A stretch of 64,000 nucleotides of DNA, from contig NC_090729.1 of assembly GCF_036898095.1 (NCBI RefSeq), forward strand, positions 63,951,132 to 64,015,131. The letters are read 5' to 3'. Position 1 is the first letter of the stretch. Each line of letters starts with the position of its first letter. The notes under the pieces were generated by a model, which worked only from the letters and a program-made list of their open reading frames with translations, searched no databases and had not been told where the DNA came from. Of the stretch, positions 21,165-31,942 are shown piece by piece. Both the position numbers and the translations under genes were made by a program. The DNA comes from Palaemon carinicauda. Its lineage: Eukaryota > Arthropoda > Malacostraca > Decapoda > Palaemonidae.

Positions 21165-21215
21165 CTACTAGGTTAGGTTAGGTGGATTTGCTAGGTTCTG
21201 TACTCTTTTTGTACT
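21165..21215. repeat. Segment with TTAGG-type motif shared with the P-like element
   Basis: CTACTAGGTTAGGTTAGGTG followed by a GGTTCTGTAC block. The reverse complement occurs at about 35435-35480 inside the P-like element, including the flanking GTTCTGTAC, so this is probably a fragment of a related transposon and not a telomere remnant. Confidence 0.5.
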
Positions 21216-21411
21216 TTTTATATATTGGGTAACCAGTAATATTATCGTAACAGTCCCAGACACCATTGGTAACACAGTATATCATTGGTAACGTTGCTAA
21301 TGTTATCATTTGAAGTACATTCGTGAGTGAAGTGACAGCGTTGAACAAGTGCTTATATTTTTATATTTTAACAAAACACATATGACAACAGTGATTATAT
21401 TTAGCCATTTT

Positions 21412-21603
21412 AACAGAAAATATATGTTTTCCTGTAGAAAATAACGTGATTTAACCGGTTTTCACCTTTATTACATCCGTAATAACTGCAACTAATTCGT
21501 CAACCTAAAGTTAGTCGAATTGGTTGATCTGTTTATTTGCGGTTGAAATGAAGATCAAATTTGGTTAAATCACATTATTTACTATAGGAAAACATTATTT
21601 TCT
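21412..21603. repeat. Small inverted repeat, possible MITE
   Basis: Arms of about 42 bp: CAGAAAATATATGTTTTCCT and onward to GTGATTTAACC (21412-21455), answered by GGTTAAATCAC to ATTATTTTCTG (21563-21603). The loop is about 105 bp. No coding sequence. No family was recognised and no clear target duplication was seen. Confidence 0.55.
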
Positions 21604-22002
21604 GTTCGAAATCACACCCTGTAATACAATACAACTTTACCCAAATCTCTTTATTTCGTTTTATTTCGCTAATTTCAATTTTGTTAAATGTCATTCAACT
21701 AGTATTTAATTTTGGAGAAAATATACTCTTCTACAAGAACTTAGTTGATTCATCCCGCCCCCACCCCTAATTTATTTCTATAGAATATCATATCAATAGT
21801 TTTTAGTACCAATTTAATGATGGCTAAGTTACTATAATTAGGCTACTTTTGATGCAACTTTTGAGGCTTTGCACGCAGTTTGGATGGCAAGTTATTTGAC
21901 AACTCTGCACGTCAACTGAGATAATAAAGTAATTTTTCTCGACGTTCTACTCACTAGTCCCATAAAATTAAATCTCGTAACTTTTATATTTTTTCACTAC
22001 CA

Positions 22003-22160
22003 TTATTGTATTTTTTAGAGATCTTTTTATGCATTATCCAAGTTTACATTCATGACGGCATAATCTTTGCAAAGTTTAAACCACTTATATTTGATTATCT
22101 GAAGTTTGGTTTCTAACATATGCGGTTTGATTTTGTATTTATAATGTTGCGTCAATCAGT
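22003..22160. repeat. Left arm of a 160-bp inverted repeat pair
   Basis: Reverse complement of about 27230-27390 with scattered mismatches (shared blocks include TTGCAAAGTTTAAACCACTT and ATGACGGCATAATCTTTGC). The arms enclose 5.1 kb that includes the piggyBac-like element. They could be TIRs of a larger decayed transposon or two inverted copies of one repeat. Confidence 0.7.
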
Positions 22161-22249
22161 TTTTCCCTCGGCCTAAAAGAGATATCATTCTGACAGAAGA
22201 AGCAGCACTCACCTTTTTAAGAGAGCACAATCTCATGGATACAGTTTAA

Positions 22250-25200
22250 CCCTGGAACGGTACGGTGGGTCGTCCGCGACCCCGAGCGTCAAAAAAAAAG
22301 AGGTTTTTCTCACGTGACTCACCCCCGTGACTGAATTTGTGGGTGATCGACCTGCAGTAGGTGTCTCGCCTACACGCTCTAGTAGTGTCCAGATGTGCAT
22401 TGCTGTAGCTGTACTCCTTCCCCGATTTCTGAGACGCGTCGGGGTCGAGAGCGACCGAGTTTACCCTTCCAAGGTAATTTGCATAATTATCAAAGTTATT
22501 ACGTATTATGAAATTGTCGTAGAATGGTGCAACTTGTATAGGTTATCAGTTGTGGAAAGTCTTGGTGGATTGTTTGGCTACCATGTGCATGATTTTTTTT
22601 TTTAGTTAAAATGTCGTTCATCACCACGAGGACCATTTTACTGCGAGTGCCCCTTTTTCATTTTTTTGCCAAGTAATTTTTCCGTAAGATATTGCCAAAT
22701 AGTGTCGTAAAACTTTTGCTTTTTTTAGTGTTGGAAACTGTGTCTAGATGATAGGGCTACCCATGCGTGACTTTGTTTTTGTCAGATACGACGTAGTTAT
22801 TGGTATATTGGGTATTTAACTGCGGTTGCCAATTTCTGTTTTTTTCAATATTTGTAAAAATTTACTACGTAGTAAGGAATTGCCGTATATTATTGATTTT
22901 TTTTTCATGTTTATTTGTTAGAAAGTGTGCCTTGATGGTTGGGCTAACACGTGCATGTCTTTTTTTTTTATCTGAGATGCCGTACATTAGAATGTTGGGC
23001 CTTTTACCGCGAGTGCCCCTTTTTCATTTTTTTTTCATTTTTTTGCCAAGTCATTTTTCCGTAAGATATTGCCAAATAGTGTCGTAAAACTTTTGCTTTT
23101 TTAGTGTTGGAAAGTGTGTCTAGATGATCTGGCTACCCATGCGTGACTTTGTTTTTGTCAGATACGACGTAGTTATTGGTATATTGGGTATTTAACTGCG
23201 GTTGCCAATTTCTGTTTTTTTTCAATATTTGTAAAAATTCACTATGTAGTAAGGAATTACCGTATATTATTGATTTTTTTTTCATGTTTATGTGTTAGAA
23301 AGTGTGCCTTGATGGTTGGGGTAACACGTGCATGTCTTTTTTTTTATCTGAGATGCCGTATATTAGAATGTTGGGCATTTTTCCGCGAGTGCCCCTTTTT
23401 ATTTGTTTTGCATTTTTTTTGCTTAGTCATGTTACCGTAAGGAATTGGCAAGTAGTGTCGCAAAACTTATATTTTTATAGTGTTGGAAAGTGTTTCTAGA
23501 TTATCTGGCTACCCATTCCTATTTTTTTTAGCCAGATATAGCGTATATATAGGTATGTGTTCGATTTTCCTGTGTTTGCCATTTTTTCGTTTTTTCCCAT
23601 TTCTTTCAAAATTACTACGTACTTAGGAACTATCACAGAGTAATGATTTATTTAGATGTTTATTTGTCGGAAAATATGCCTTGATGGTTTGCCTAGCACG
23701 TGGCTGAAATTTTTTTTTCTGAAATGCGTATAATAAAATGTTGGCCATTTTTCCGCGAGTGCCCCTTTTTATTTGTTTTTCATTTTTTTAATTAGTCATG
23801 ATACCGTAAGGAATTGGCAAGAAGTGTTGCAAAACTTATATTTTTATAGTGTTGGAAAGTGTTTCTAGATGATCTGGCTACCCATGCCTATCTTTTTTTT
23901 TAGCCAGATATAGCGTATATATAGGTATGTGTTCGATTTTCCTGTGATTGCCATTTTTTTGTTTTTTCCCATTTCTTTCAAAATTACTACGTACTAAGGA
24001 ACTATCACAGAGTAATGATTCATTTATATGTTTATTTGTCGGAAAATGTGCCTTGATGGTTTGCCTAGCACGTGGCTGAAATTTTTTTTTTCTGAAATGC
24101 CGTATATTAGAATGGCCATTTTTCCGCGAGTGCCCCTTTTTATTTGTTTTGCATTTTTTTGCTTAGTCATGTTACCGTAAGGAATTGGCAAGTAGTGTCG
24201 CAAAACTTATAATTTTATAGTGTTGGAAAGTGTTTCTAGATGATCTGGCTACCCATGCCTATCTTTTTTTTTAGCCAGATATGGCGTATATATAGGTATG
24301 TGTTCGATTTTCCTGTGATTGCCATTTTTTCGTTTTTTCCCATTTCTTTCAAAATTACTACGTACTAAGGAACTATCACAGATTAATGATTCATTTCGAT
24401 GTTTATTTGTCGGAAAATGTGCCTTGATGGTTTGCCTAGCACGTGGCTGAATTTTTTTTTTTTTCTGAAATGCCGTATATTAGATTGTTAGCCATTTTTC
24501 CGCGAGTGCCCCTTTTTATTTGTTTTGCATTTTTTTGCTTTGTTATGTTACTGTAAGGAATTGGCATGTAGTGTCGCAAAACTTATATTTTTATAGTGTT
24601 GGAAAGTGTTTTTAGATGATCTGGCTACCCATGCCTATCTTTTTTTTTAGCCAGATATGGCGTATATATAGGTATGTGTTCGATTTTCCGGTGATTGCCA
24701 TTTTTTCGTTTTTTCCCATTTCTTTCCAAATTACTACGTACTAAGGAACTATCACAGAGTAATGATTCATTTAGATGTTTATTTGTCGGAAAATGTGCCT
24801 TGATGGTTTGCCTAGTACGTGGCTGAAATTTTTTTTTTTCTGAAATGCCGTACATTAGAATGTTGGCCATTTTCCGCGAGTGCCCCTTTTTATTTGTTTT
24901 GCATTTTTTTGCTTGGTCATGTTACCTTAAGGAATTGGCAAGTAGTGTTGCAAAACTTGTATTTTTATAGTGTTGGAAAGTGTTTCTAGATGATCTGGCT
25001 ACCCATGCTTATCTTTATTTTTAGCCAGATATGGCGTATATATAGGTATGTGTTCGATTTTCCTGCGATTGCCACTTTTTCGTTTTTTCTCATTTCTTTC
25101 AAAATTACTACGTACTAAGGAACTATCACAGAGTAATGATTCCTCTAGATGTTTATTTGTCGGAAAATTTTGTTTACTTCTTTTTTGATTGAATATCATC

Positions 25201-26168
25201 AAATTTTTTTAGCTAAAATATTATATTGTTTTACATTTTTTTTTTCGATTTTATTTCCCTTCAAAAAAATTTTTGGGGTCAGAATTTCAATTTTATAGTC
25301 GTAAAATAATCGACAATTATCCAGAAACCCACCATACAATTTTTATGCATATACAAGAATAATTAGATTAGTAAATAACACCTTGAAATTGACATACCCT
25401 TCCTACATTTCAAGTGGCAGATTAGGGAGTCTGAGTCAGTGTGGTTGGCGGCCATTTTGTGGACATATCCGAAGCGTAAGTTTCCCTATCTATTTATATT
25501 CTTGTTCCCTATAGAATTTGTGATATTTTGGTTTATTTTTACCTGCATAAATATCATATTATATATTAAATATATGTATTTTTTTTACGAAATTTCTAAG
25601 TACTCAAAAAATTACCTTTAGATATGGCCCCTGATATAAATGTAATTTACAAAATAATGAAGATTTTTTTACATATTTCTATTTTAGGATAACATATGTT
25701 TATTCCCTAAAAAATTAGCCACTTCCTATTTCATTTGGGTACCCAAAAAATTCATGAAATTTGGACAAATTTTTTTGGCCAAAAAAAGTTACCCTTTTTT
25801 TCTCATTTCAGATCTTCACCTCCATGGGTCTGACTTCATCCAAAATACATCAAGATGTGTCCTAAACATTCAAGAATCAATTCCTAAAAGGATTTGTGTA
25901 TATATGTATAAATTTTTTTTTATGAATTTTTATGTAAGGTCTTTTTTTTCTACTTAATTTTTTATAATATTTATAATAAATAGTTTTTCTGCAGATGAGT
26001 AGTATTTCTCTTTACAGTTGTTTTAAGCATTCATTGAAGTTTTTTTGGCAAAAGAAAAAAGGGGGTTACTGCAAAAACTGATTTTTCAAGAATTTTTTTT
26101 TGGCGTCGGGGTCGCTCGCGTCCGAGTATACCCTTAAAGTGGTGTCCGAGGAGCGTACCTATCCAGGG
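22250..26168. mobile_element. Non-autonomous piggyBac-like element with internal satellite
   Basis: 3.9 kb flanked on both sides by TTAA (22246-22249 and 26169-26172), the target duplication of piggyBac transposons. The ends are inverted: left CCCTGGAACGGTACGG, right (reverse complement) CCCTGGATAGGTACGC. A second inverted block CGACCCCGA(G)CG followed by an A-run lies 25-60 bp in. The CCCTGG start fits the CCC-type ends of the superfamily. No transposase ORF is present. The interior is an array of about 372-bp repeats (22550-25170) and AT-rich DNA, so the element would need a transposase from elsewhere. Confidence 0.8.
22550..25170. repeat. Dimeric satellite array, about 372-bp unit
   Basis: Seven tandem units. 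The anchor AGTGTTGGAAA recurs at about 22727, 23103, 23479, 23848, 24219, 24594 and 24969, giving spacings of 369-376 bp. Each unit has two related halves of about 186 bp: one with GAAAGTGTGTCTAGATGAT and CTGGCTACCCATGC, the other with GAAAGTGTGCCTTGATGGTT and a CACGTGCATG-type block. The array is therefore a two-monomer higher-order repeat. Later units are more alike one another than the first two are. Confidence 0.85.
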
Positions 26169-26198
26169 TTAAGAAGCAGATCTATTTGTTTTTTCTTA

Positions 26199-26540
26199 GA
26201 AGATGTACGAAGTGTGTATCTCTAGAATAAATGTATGGAAATATATGATAACCTGTTTGATGTACAAAGAGTGTAAGGCTAGAATAAATGTGTGGATATA
26301 TATGATAACCTGTTTGATATACGAAGAGTGTATCGCTAGAATAAATGTATGGAAATATATGATAACCTGTTTGATGTACAAAGAGTGTAAGGCTAGAATA
26401 AATGTGTGGATATATATGATAACCTGTTTGATGTACGAAGAGTGTATCGCTAGAATAAATGTATGGAAATATATGATAACATGTTTGATGTAGGAAGAGT
26501 CTATCACTATAATAAATGTATGGAAATATATGATAACATG
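26199..26540. repeat. 57-bp tandem repeat array
   Basis: Six copies of a 57-bp unit containing CTAGAATAAATGT and ATATGATAACCTGTTTGAT. Two variants alternate (GTATCGCT with TATGGAAATA, GTAAGGCT with TGTGGATATA), so the real period is a 114-bp dimer. Long ORFs on both strands exist only because 57 is a multiple of three. Confidence 0.9.
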
Positions 26541-26599
26541 TTTATTTTTACCTTTATTCCTTTTTTTTAAATGTAATTAGAAATCCAATTATCTATTTA

Positions 26600-26760
26600 G
26601 GTCATTTCTAAGATATATTTAAATTAAGTGTTTATTGCTTATACAATTGTTTTATCTATGAGGGACGAATAATTCAGCAGTAGACCTCACGCTATAGTAC
26701 TAACGGTAGGTAGATCTCACGCTATAGTGTGGTAGACCTTACGCTATAGTAGCACCCTCA
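26600..26760. repeat. Repeat block with CTCACGCTATAGT motifs, first copy
   Basis: A CATTTCTAAGATATATTT block and then three short units of the form GTAGA(C/T)CT(C/T)ACGCTATAGT. A shorter second copy, with two units, is at 28375-28495. The two copies bracket the LTR-like segment at 27387-28372 and one arm of the 160-bp inverted repeat. Confidence 0.6.
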
Positions 26761-27229
26761 GTTCATTACTAGTTTGACACATCTCAATCCAGTTATATTG
26801 GAAGTATTATTGGTATAGAGTGACACTGGACAGATTTCTTCTGCTAGTCTACCTTTATCACATCAATTCATTTCTATTTGTAGGCTAGCACTGACTTTGA
26901 CCTGTTGCTGGAGAATGGGGTTTCTGAGTGTATCTCTCAGTGCACCCATTTTCACCATTGAATGACAACTCCCTCTTACCACCTATATAAGGGATGAGGA
27001 GAGACAGAGTATCCCATTCAAAACAGGAGCAATAGAAAACCTCCAGGAGACAATGGAAAGAGTAGAAAACTTTCACATTTATTATTATAATATAGTGTCA
27101 CAGTAATGTCACTAATTGAATACTAATGCCACCCAGATGACGTGTCCATGGCACTGGACCCATGTCCCGTCGTGTTGAATCTCTCAAAACCTATAAAAGA
27201 ACTACCATGATTATAACGAGATCCATATA
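26761..27229. other. Non-coding stretch with a TATA-like box
   Basis: No supportable gene. CTATATAAGG at about 26983 resembles a TATA box, with GA-rich sequence downstream. It could be a relic promoter of a transposon; there is no transcript evidence. Confidence 0.25.
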
Positions 27230-27390
27230 ATTGACGCAACATTATCAATACAAAATCAAACTGCATATGTTAGAAGAACCATTACTTCAGATAAACAAAT
27301 ATAAGTGATTTAAACTTTGCAAAGATTATGCCGTCATGGATGTAAACTCGATAATGAGTAAAAAGATCTTTAAAAAATACAATAATTGTC
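27230..27390. repeat. Right arm of the 160-bp inverted repeat pair
   Basis: Partner of 22003-22160. The outer end falls at TACAATAAT at about 27386, directly against the TGTCGGG start of the LTR-like segment. Confidence 0.7.
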
Positions 27391-28372
27391 GGGAATTTTC
27401 GAACTGGCCATTCGAAAGTCCCGCCATTTGACTTCACGAACGTTTCGTCAAATGAGGGAAAGGCTGGGGATCTCGCGGGCGAGAGACTGAGGTTTGATAC
27501 ACGACTGTATTGGGACCTAAATTTTAACCACCTGGTGGGGAAGGAGCGAGTGTTAATGAAATTGACTGTTTATAATATATCAATGATGAATCTAACGTAA
27601 AATTGAGGCAACATGACAAAAATGTCTCATGTATGTGTTTAGTGTCAATGACTCTCTGAGTCATTGAATATGGGCAAATTCTGGCCCTCAGCCGAAGCCT
27701 TAAGCCTTCCCTTGTATTTAAAGAAAAGCGTTAGCTATTTTACGATCCTGTAGTAAATGAAAAGGCATTGTCAAACCCCTTGCAAATGAGTAAACTAAGA
27801 ATTCCATCCACTTTGCTAAGGAAACTTTTGTTAACGGGGGAAAACAAAGTTTTCCTCGAAGCTGCCGACCCTCATTCGGCCTCTTTGCTTCATCGTCCCA
27901 CTTAAAGATAAGTTGTTAAAAAGTTAGTCTCCTCTCTCTACCTCGTGTACCAGGTTGGTTGTAGTGTGTGTGAAAGTCATGTAGTCTTTTTATATCGCAG
28001 TTTAATGTAGAGATCCTTGTGATTGGGGATCTGAATCTTTAGTTAAATAAGAATAGGGATATTTGGTGTGTGATTCATTGTGTATTGAATTCGAATTGTC
28101 ACTATTTTCAGTGTTTTAATGAGTCCGGTGTGGACTTTGTGCTTGAAGAGCACGTGTTACATTACCAAGAGTCACCTTGTTTTTCATTAAGTCTTGTGAA
28201 TGCTTAAAAATGTTGTTTGTCTTGTATCAGCGTTTATTTTTTATAATAAAATGGTAATTTTGTCACCGTATTTTAGTTAACTGCTGGAAGGTTTTGGGAA
28301 TCTCGCCTCTTCAAGGCCTTGCGATCCGCCCAGTACATTGGGCAGATTTAATAAACTGGTGAAAATCACAAC
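27387..28372. repeat. LTR-like segment (possible solo LTR)
   Basis: About 985 bp beginning TGTCGGGAATTTTCGAAC and ending AAATCACAACA, i.e. TG...CA ends. Near the 3' end are AATAAA-type signals (near 28245 and 28350). A short perfect stem CATTTGAC / GTCAAATG lies near 27427-27456. No target duplication is apparent, so the call rests on ends and composition only. It could be another kind of repeat. Confidence 0.35.
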
Positions 28373-28374
28373 AC

Positions 28375-28632
<258 letters not shown>

Positions 28633-29430
28633 GTGTGTATGTGTGTTTGTGTTAATGTTTCTATTATATAGTCCGGAAGATCGTTCTAGGAACGTGTACT
28701 GTCTAATATATCCTAAATATTTAATGCTGTATACAACTTAGAGTTGAGACTATGAACCTTGGGATAAACAAACGACTTCATCATCAGATAGACCTGCCTT
28801 TCCTTGTAAAACAAAAAGCTGTAGGAAGACTCGGCATTTATAGGATATGCACACACACATTCCAATGTGGATTATCCCTTTTGACCGCTAAAGGTTAACT
28901 AAATCTATCATCCCAGCCACCATTCCCCCTGGGTGACTTATCCTTTTCGTCTCCTGCTCCATTCCGCCTTTTATATTCCATAAAACTTAACGGTAATTAA
29001 TCTATTTTATATTTCACTATGAGTCAGATCTAACATTGCTATAATTGTTGTAGAACTTGTTTTCTATGAAGAAATAAAAATCAGACAATCATAATATTAT
29101 TACGAGACCAACAGTAGGTTTTTACACATAGCCCTCATTTTTGTGGAAATAGATTCATAGGCCTAGGGTATTGAACTATTTCTTGCTTTGCCAAATATCC
29201 AGTACAGATTACCATCTTCTCTCTCCCTGGAAATGAACAGCCTACGGTATTAGACTACTGACAGCCCTATTTGTATTTTCATGCTTTTTATTTTGATGGT
29301 GGTGAGAAAAGAAAAGTTAATTATAAAGAACAAAGGTAGTTATGATTTCAGGTTTATCCCTTATTTAATAGTCAGGTAATGAGATATTGTATTCACATCT
29401 AGAGTACTGAACAAGGCAGAAAGGACTTAC
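28633..29430. other. No recognised gene
   Basis: About 800 bp between the microsatellite and the Gypsy fragment. No domain, repeat partner or RNA gene was seen. Confidence 0.35.
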
Positions 29431-29432
29431 TC

Positions 29433-29770
29433 TCAAAGAGTACCTACAAAATCTATCTGCACTCTTTGCCATGGGTACCTGGGAAACTCCCATGGGTGCA
29501 TTCTAGCAAATTGAGGATTGTTCTGTTTCATAACACAATTCATACAATTTCTTATATAAGATGCCACATCTTTATCTACACCTGGCCACCATACAAAGTT
29601 TCTTGCAATTGACTTTGATCTTACAATACCTTGGTGATCAGCATGTATTTCAGACAAAACCTTATTCCTCAGTGAATTAGGAATAACTACCCTTGAACAT
29701 CACATCATTATTCCTTGTGTTACACTCAGTTCATAACATATATCCTTATAGGGTTTACAATTTTCCATGA
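29433..29770 (-). pseudogene. Gypsy-2 integrase zinc-binding domain, inverted
   Basis: N-terminal HHCC zinc-binding region of a Ty3/Gypsy integrase, with an H-A-D-H-Q-G segment, then VWWPGVDKD and CMNC. It continues to the start of the core (PWQRVQIDFVG), including the first catalytic Asp. It is on the opposite strand from the rest of the gene and ends in unrelated sequence. Confidence 0.8.
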
Positions 29771-30660
29771 CAAAGAGTGCATATAGATTTTGCAGGTCTT
29801 TTTTTAAATTACTTGTTTTTGATAGTAGTAGATGCTTTCAGTAAGTGGCCAGAAATGATCCCAATGAAGATAACAACGTCTTATGCCACAATAAAAGAGT
29901 TAATGCAAATTTTTTCAAGGCATGGTATTCCAGAAAGAATTGTTACAGATAATGGTCCACAATTTACCTCACAAAAGTTTAAAGAGTTTTGTAACGTCAA
30001 TGGTATAAAGCATACATTCTCAGCAACATATCATCCCTCTACCAATGGAGAGGCTGAAAGGTTTGTTCAAACATTTAAACACAATATGTAGTGTAGAAAA
30101 GCAAATTTGGGTAACATATTTTTTAATGTATCAAAGTTTTTATTGTCTTATAGAACAACGCCGCACAGCACAACAGGCGTGCCACCATCAAATTTGTTGA
30201 TGGGGAGGAGGATAAGGTGTAAGTTAGATTTGTTGTATCCAAGTTTGGAAAGTGATTTAGAAGATAAAGGGTATGCTATAAACAAGTATTAAAGCTTCGT
30301 AATGTAAGACATTTTTTACCTTTGTCTGATGTCATGGTAAGATCGTACAACACTCCAGAGAAGTGGGTACCAGGATAGATTGTAAGAGAGATAGGAAATT
30401 TACCTTAAGAGTTGGTGGAAATATTGTAAAACGTCATGTTAATCAATTACAGCCTTTGAACAGAAATACTGTAGAGCTTGTGAATGTTAGAGAAGGAAAC
30501 TTTCAGAAGTAGTTAGATCAAATGTGTCATATATTAACTAAGATGCTCCAACATCAAATGTAGATTCAGAACCAATTCATGTACCAGTACAAGATGAGGT
30601 TAAAATACTTCCCAATAGGATTAATAGAGGAAAGCCCCTTGAGAAATTAGATTTATAAAG
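29771..30660 (+). pseudogene. Gypsy-2 integrase core and C-terminal part
   Basis: Integrase core starting at RVHIDFAG: catalytic Asp in IDFAG, Asp in VTDNGPQF near 29950, Glu in HPSTNGEAER near 30045 (DD35E type). Downstream are LSYRTTPHS and the C-terminal region to about 30660, interrupted by stops at 30089-30091 and 30290-30292. The first Asp motif is therefore present twice, once in each orientation half. Confidence 0.8.
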
Positions 30661-30693
30661 ATTTTTACAATGTCAAGTGAAGGGGGAGGAGAC

Positions 30694-31160
30694 TGTTATG
30701 TATTATTGTAATAATGTAGTGTATTACCTCAAATGTTACGTGTATTGCGCAACATTGCTTCATATTGCATAGATAAAACATGTTTGAGAATGAATATGAC
30801 TGAAATGATATATTTTGATATTAGGGTTCCAGCATTTATTGATTACCTAAAAAAGGGGATGTGATTCTTTGTACTTTTGTATAAGAGTAGGATTTAAGTC
30901 TTTGGAGAAGCGATGCTCTATTGGTCGATCATATGTTTTGGTTCTTGAGTTTGTTTATGAGACCTTCACTTGGGAGTTGGTTGTTAGCAGAGTCAGAGCA
31001 ATGTAACCACAAGAAGTCCATTAAATGTATCTTTAAGGATAATAACGTATCATTAAACCCCATCGAGAAAAATCGGCGACATCAGATGGAATCCCCTGGA
31101 TAATTACTAATAATTATTAACTCATTTCAGGTGAGTAATATGGTGAAATCATATGACAAC
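30694..31160 (+). repeat. Gypsy-2 3' LTR
   Basis: Begins TGTTATGTATTATTGTAATA right after a polypurine tract (AAGGGGGAGGAGAC). It aligns over about 470 bp with the minus-strand LTR at 44165-44647. The alignment extends through a CAGGTGAGTAATATG block near 31130. The exact 3' end is not fixed. Confidence 0.7.
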
Positions 31161-31942
31161 TTATGACCAACGTTATAGTTTGACAATAGACATATTGCAA
31201 GAACCAAAGGGTCAACTACACACACAATGAATAATTATCGGGAAGAGTTATGAACTCTTTACCGTTTAAAGATATACCAAACACATAATTGTCATAACAT
31301 AATGTGTGTGTGTGTGTGTGTAGATTGCCATGCATATAGCATGACACGGGCTCTTGCCGCTGGGCAGCCCGTAAGAGAACTGGATTTGTAAAGGGTATAC
31401 TCCAAGGAGTAAAATTTATATCAATAAAAGGAACGTTAGGTAAAAATAGGAAAAGGAATATTAGGTAAAGGATAGGTAAAGGAAATGAGATGTAAGGATG
31501 ATGAATGAGTGATGGAATGGAATGGTACAAGACGTGACAAGGGGTAGATAGTAACCCGAAAAGGGGGTCTCCCTTTTAGGTCCACGAAAGAAAGTTTTTA
31601 GTCAGAGGATAAAGTATTGATAGTAGTAAGTCCCAGTAAGTAAAAGAGACTGGGAGAGGAGTGAAGGAATTTTAGTAGGAGAGAATAGGAGTAGGTTTTA
31701 AACAAAGAAGCTTATTCCTGCTCTTGTGATGGAAAGGGAGAGGGGGCCAAGTCTGTGCAGCGCTCGGACAGCTCGCACGAGAAAGGCCCCCTAAGGATAG
31801 GGTAAGAAGAGGATTAACAGGGAAAGAGGGTGGGAGACAGGAAAAACAAGAGCTGTTTCCTTATGAGGAAGACAGCCTTGTAATAACTATTCTCCATTTA
31901 GGAATAGGGAATTGGGAAGGGAGGATTGCAAGCAGGGAAGGA
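31161..31942. other. No recognised gene
   Basis: Contains a short (TG)n tract at 31303-31322 and purine-rich sequence. It may be the 3' flank or 3' UTR of the LINE-type ORF1 on the minus strand, but no RT is seen here. Confidence 0.35.

Larger units (their letters stand above)
20443..22002. other. AT-rich DNA, no gene recognised
   Basis: About 1.5 kb without a supportable gene. It contains the hairpin at 21412-21603 and a TTAGG-type segment at 21165-21215. The ORF near 20397-20774 is partly DIRS terminus and has no known motif. Confidence 0.4.
29433..31165. mobile_element. Gypsy-2: rearranged Ty3/Gypsy 3' part with LTR
   Basis: Fragment of the same Ty3/Gypsy family as the minus-strand copy at 44.2-57.1 kb. 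The integrase zinc-binding part is on the minus strand (29433-29770) and the integrase core onward is on the plus strand (29771-30660), followed by a polypurine tract and LTR. The two halves meet head to head near 29770. No RT or gag is attached. Confidence 0.8.

Noticed and set aside
22550..25170. CRISPR-like array
   Set aside because: Units are 372 bp, contiguous and diverging, without short direct repeats and unique spacers, and the DNA is eukaryotic.
26196..26507. Long ORFs on both strands with a 19-residue repeat
   Set aside because: By-product of the 57-bp tandem repeat; no initiation or domain signal.
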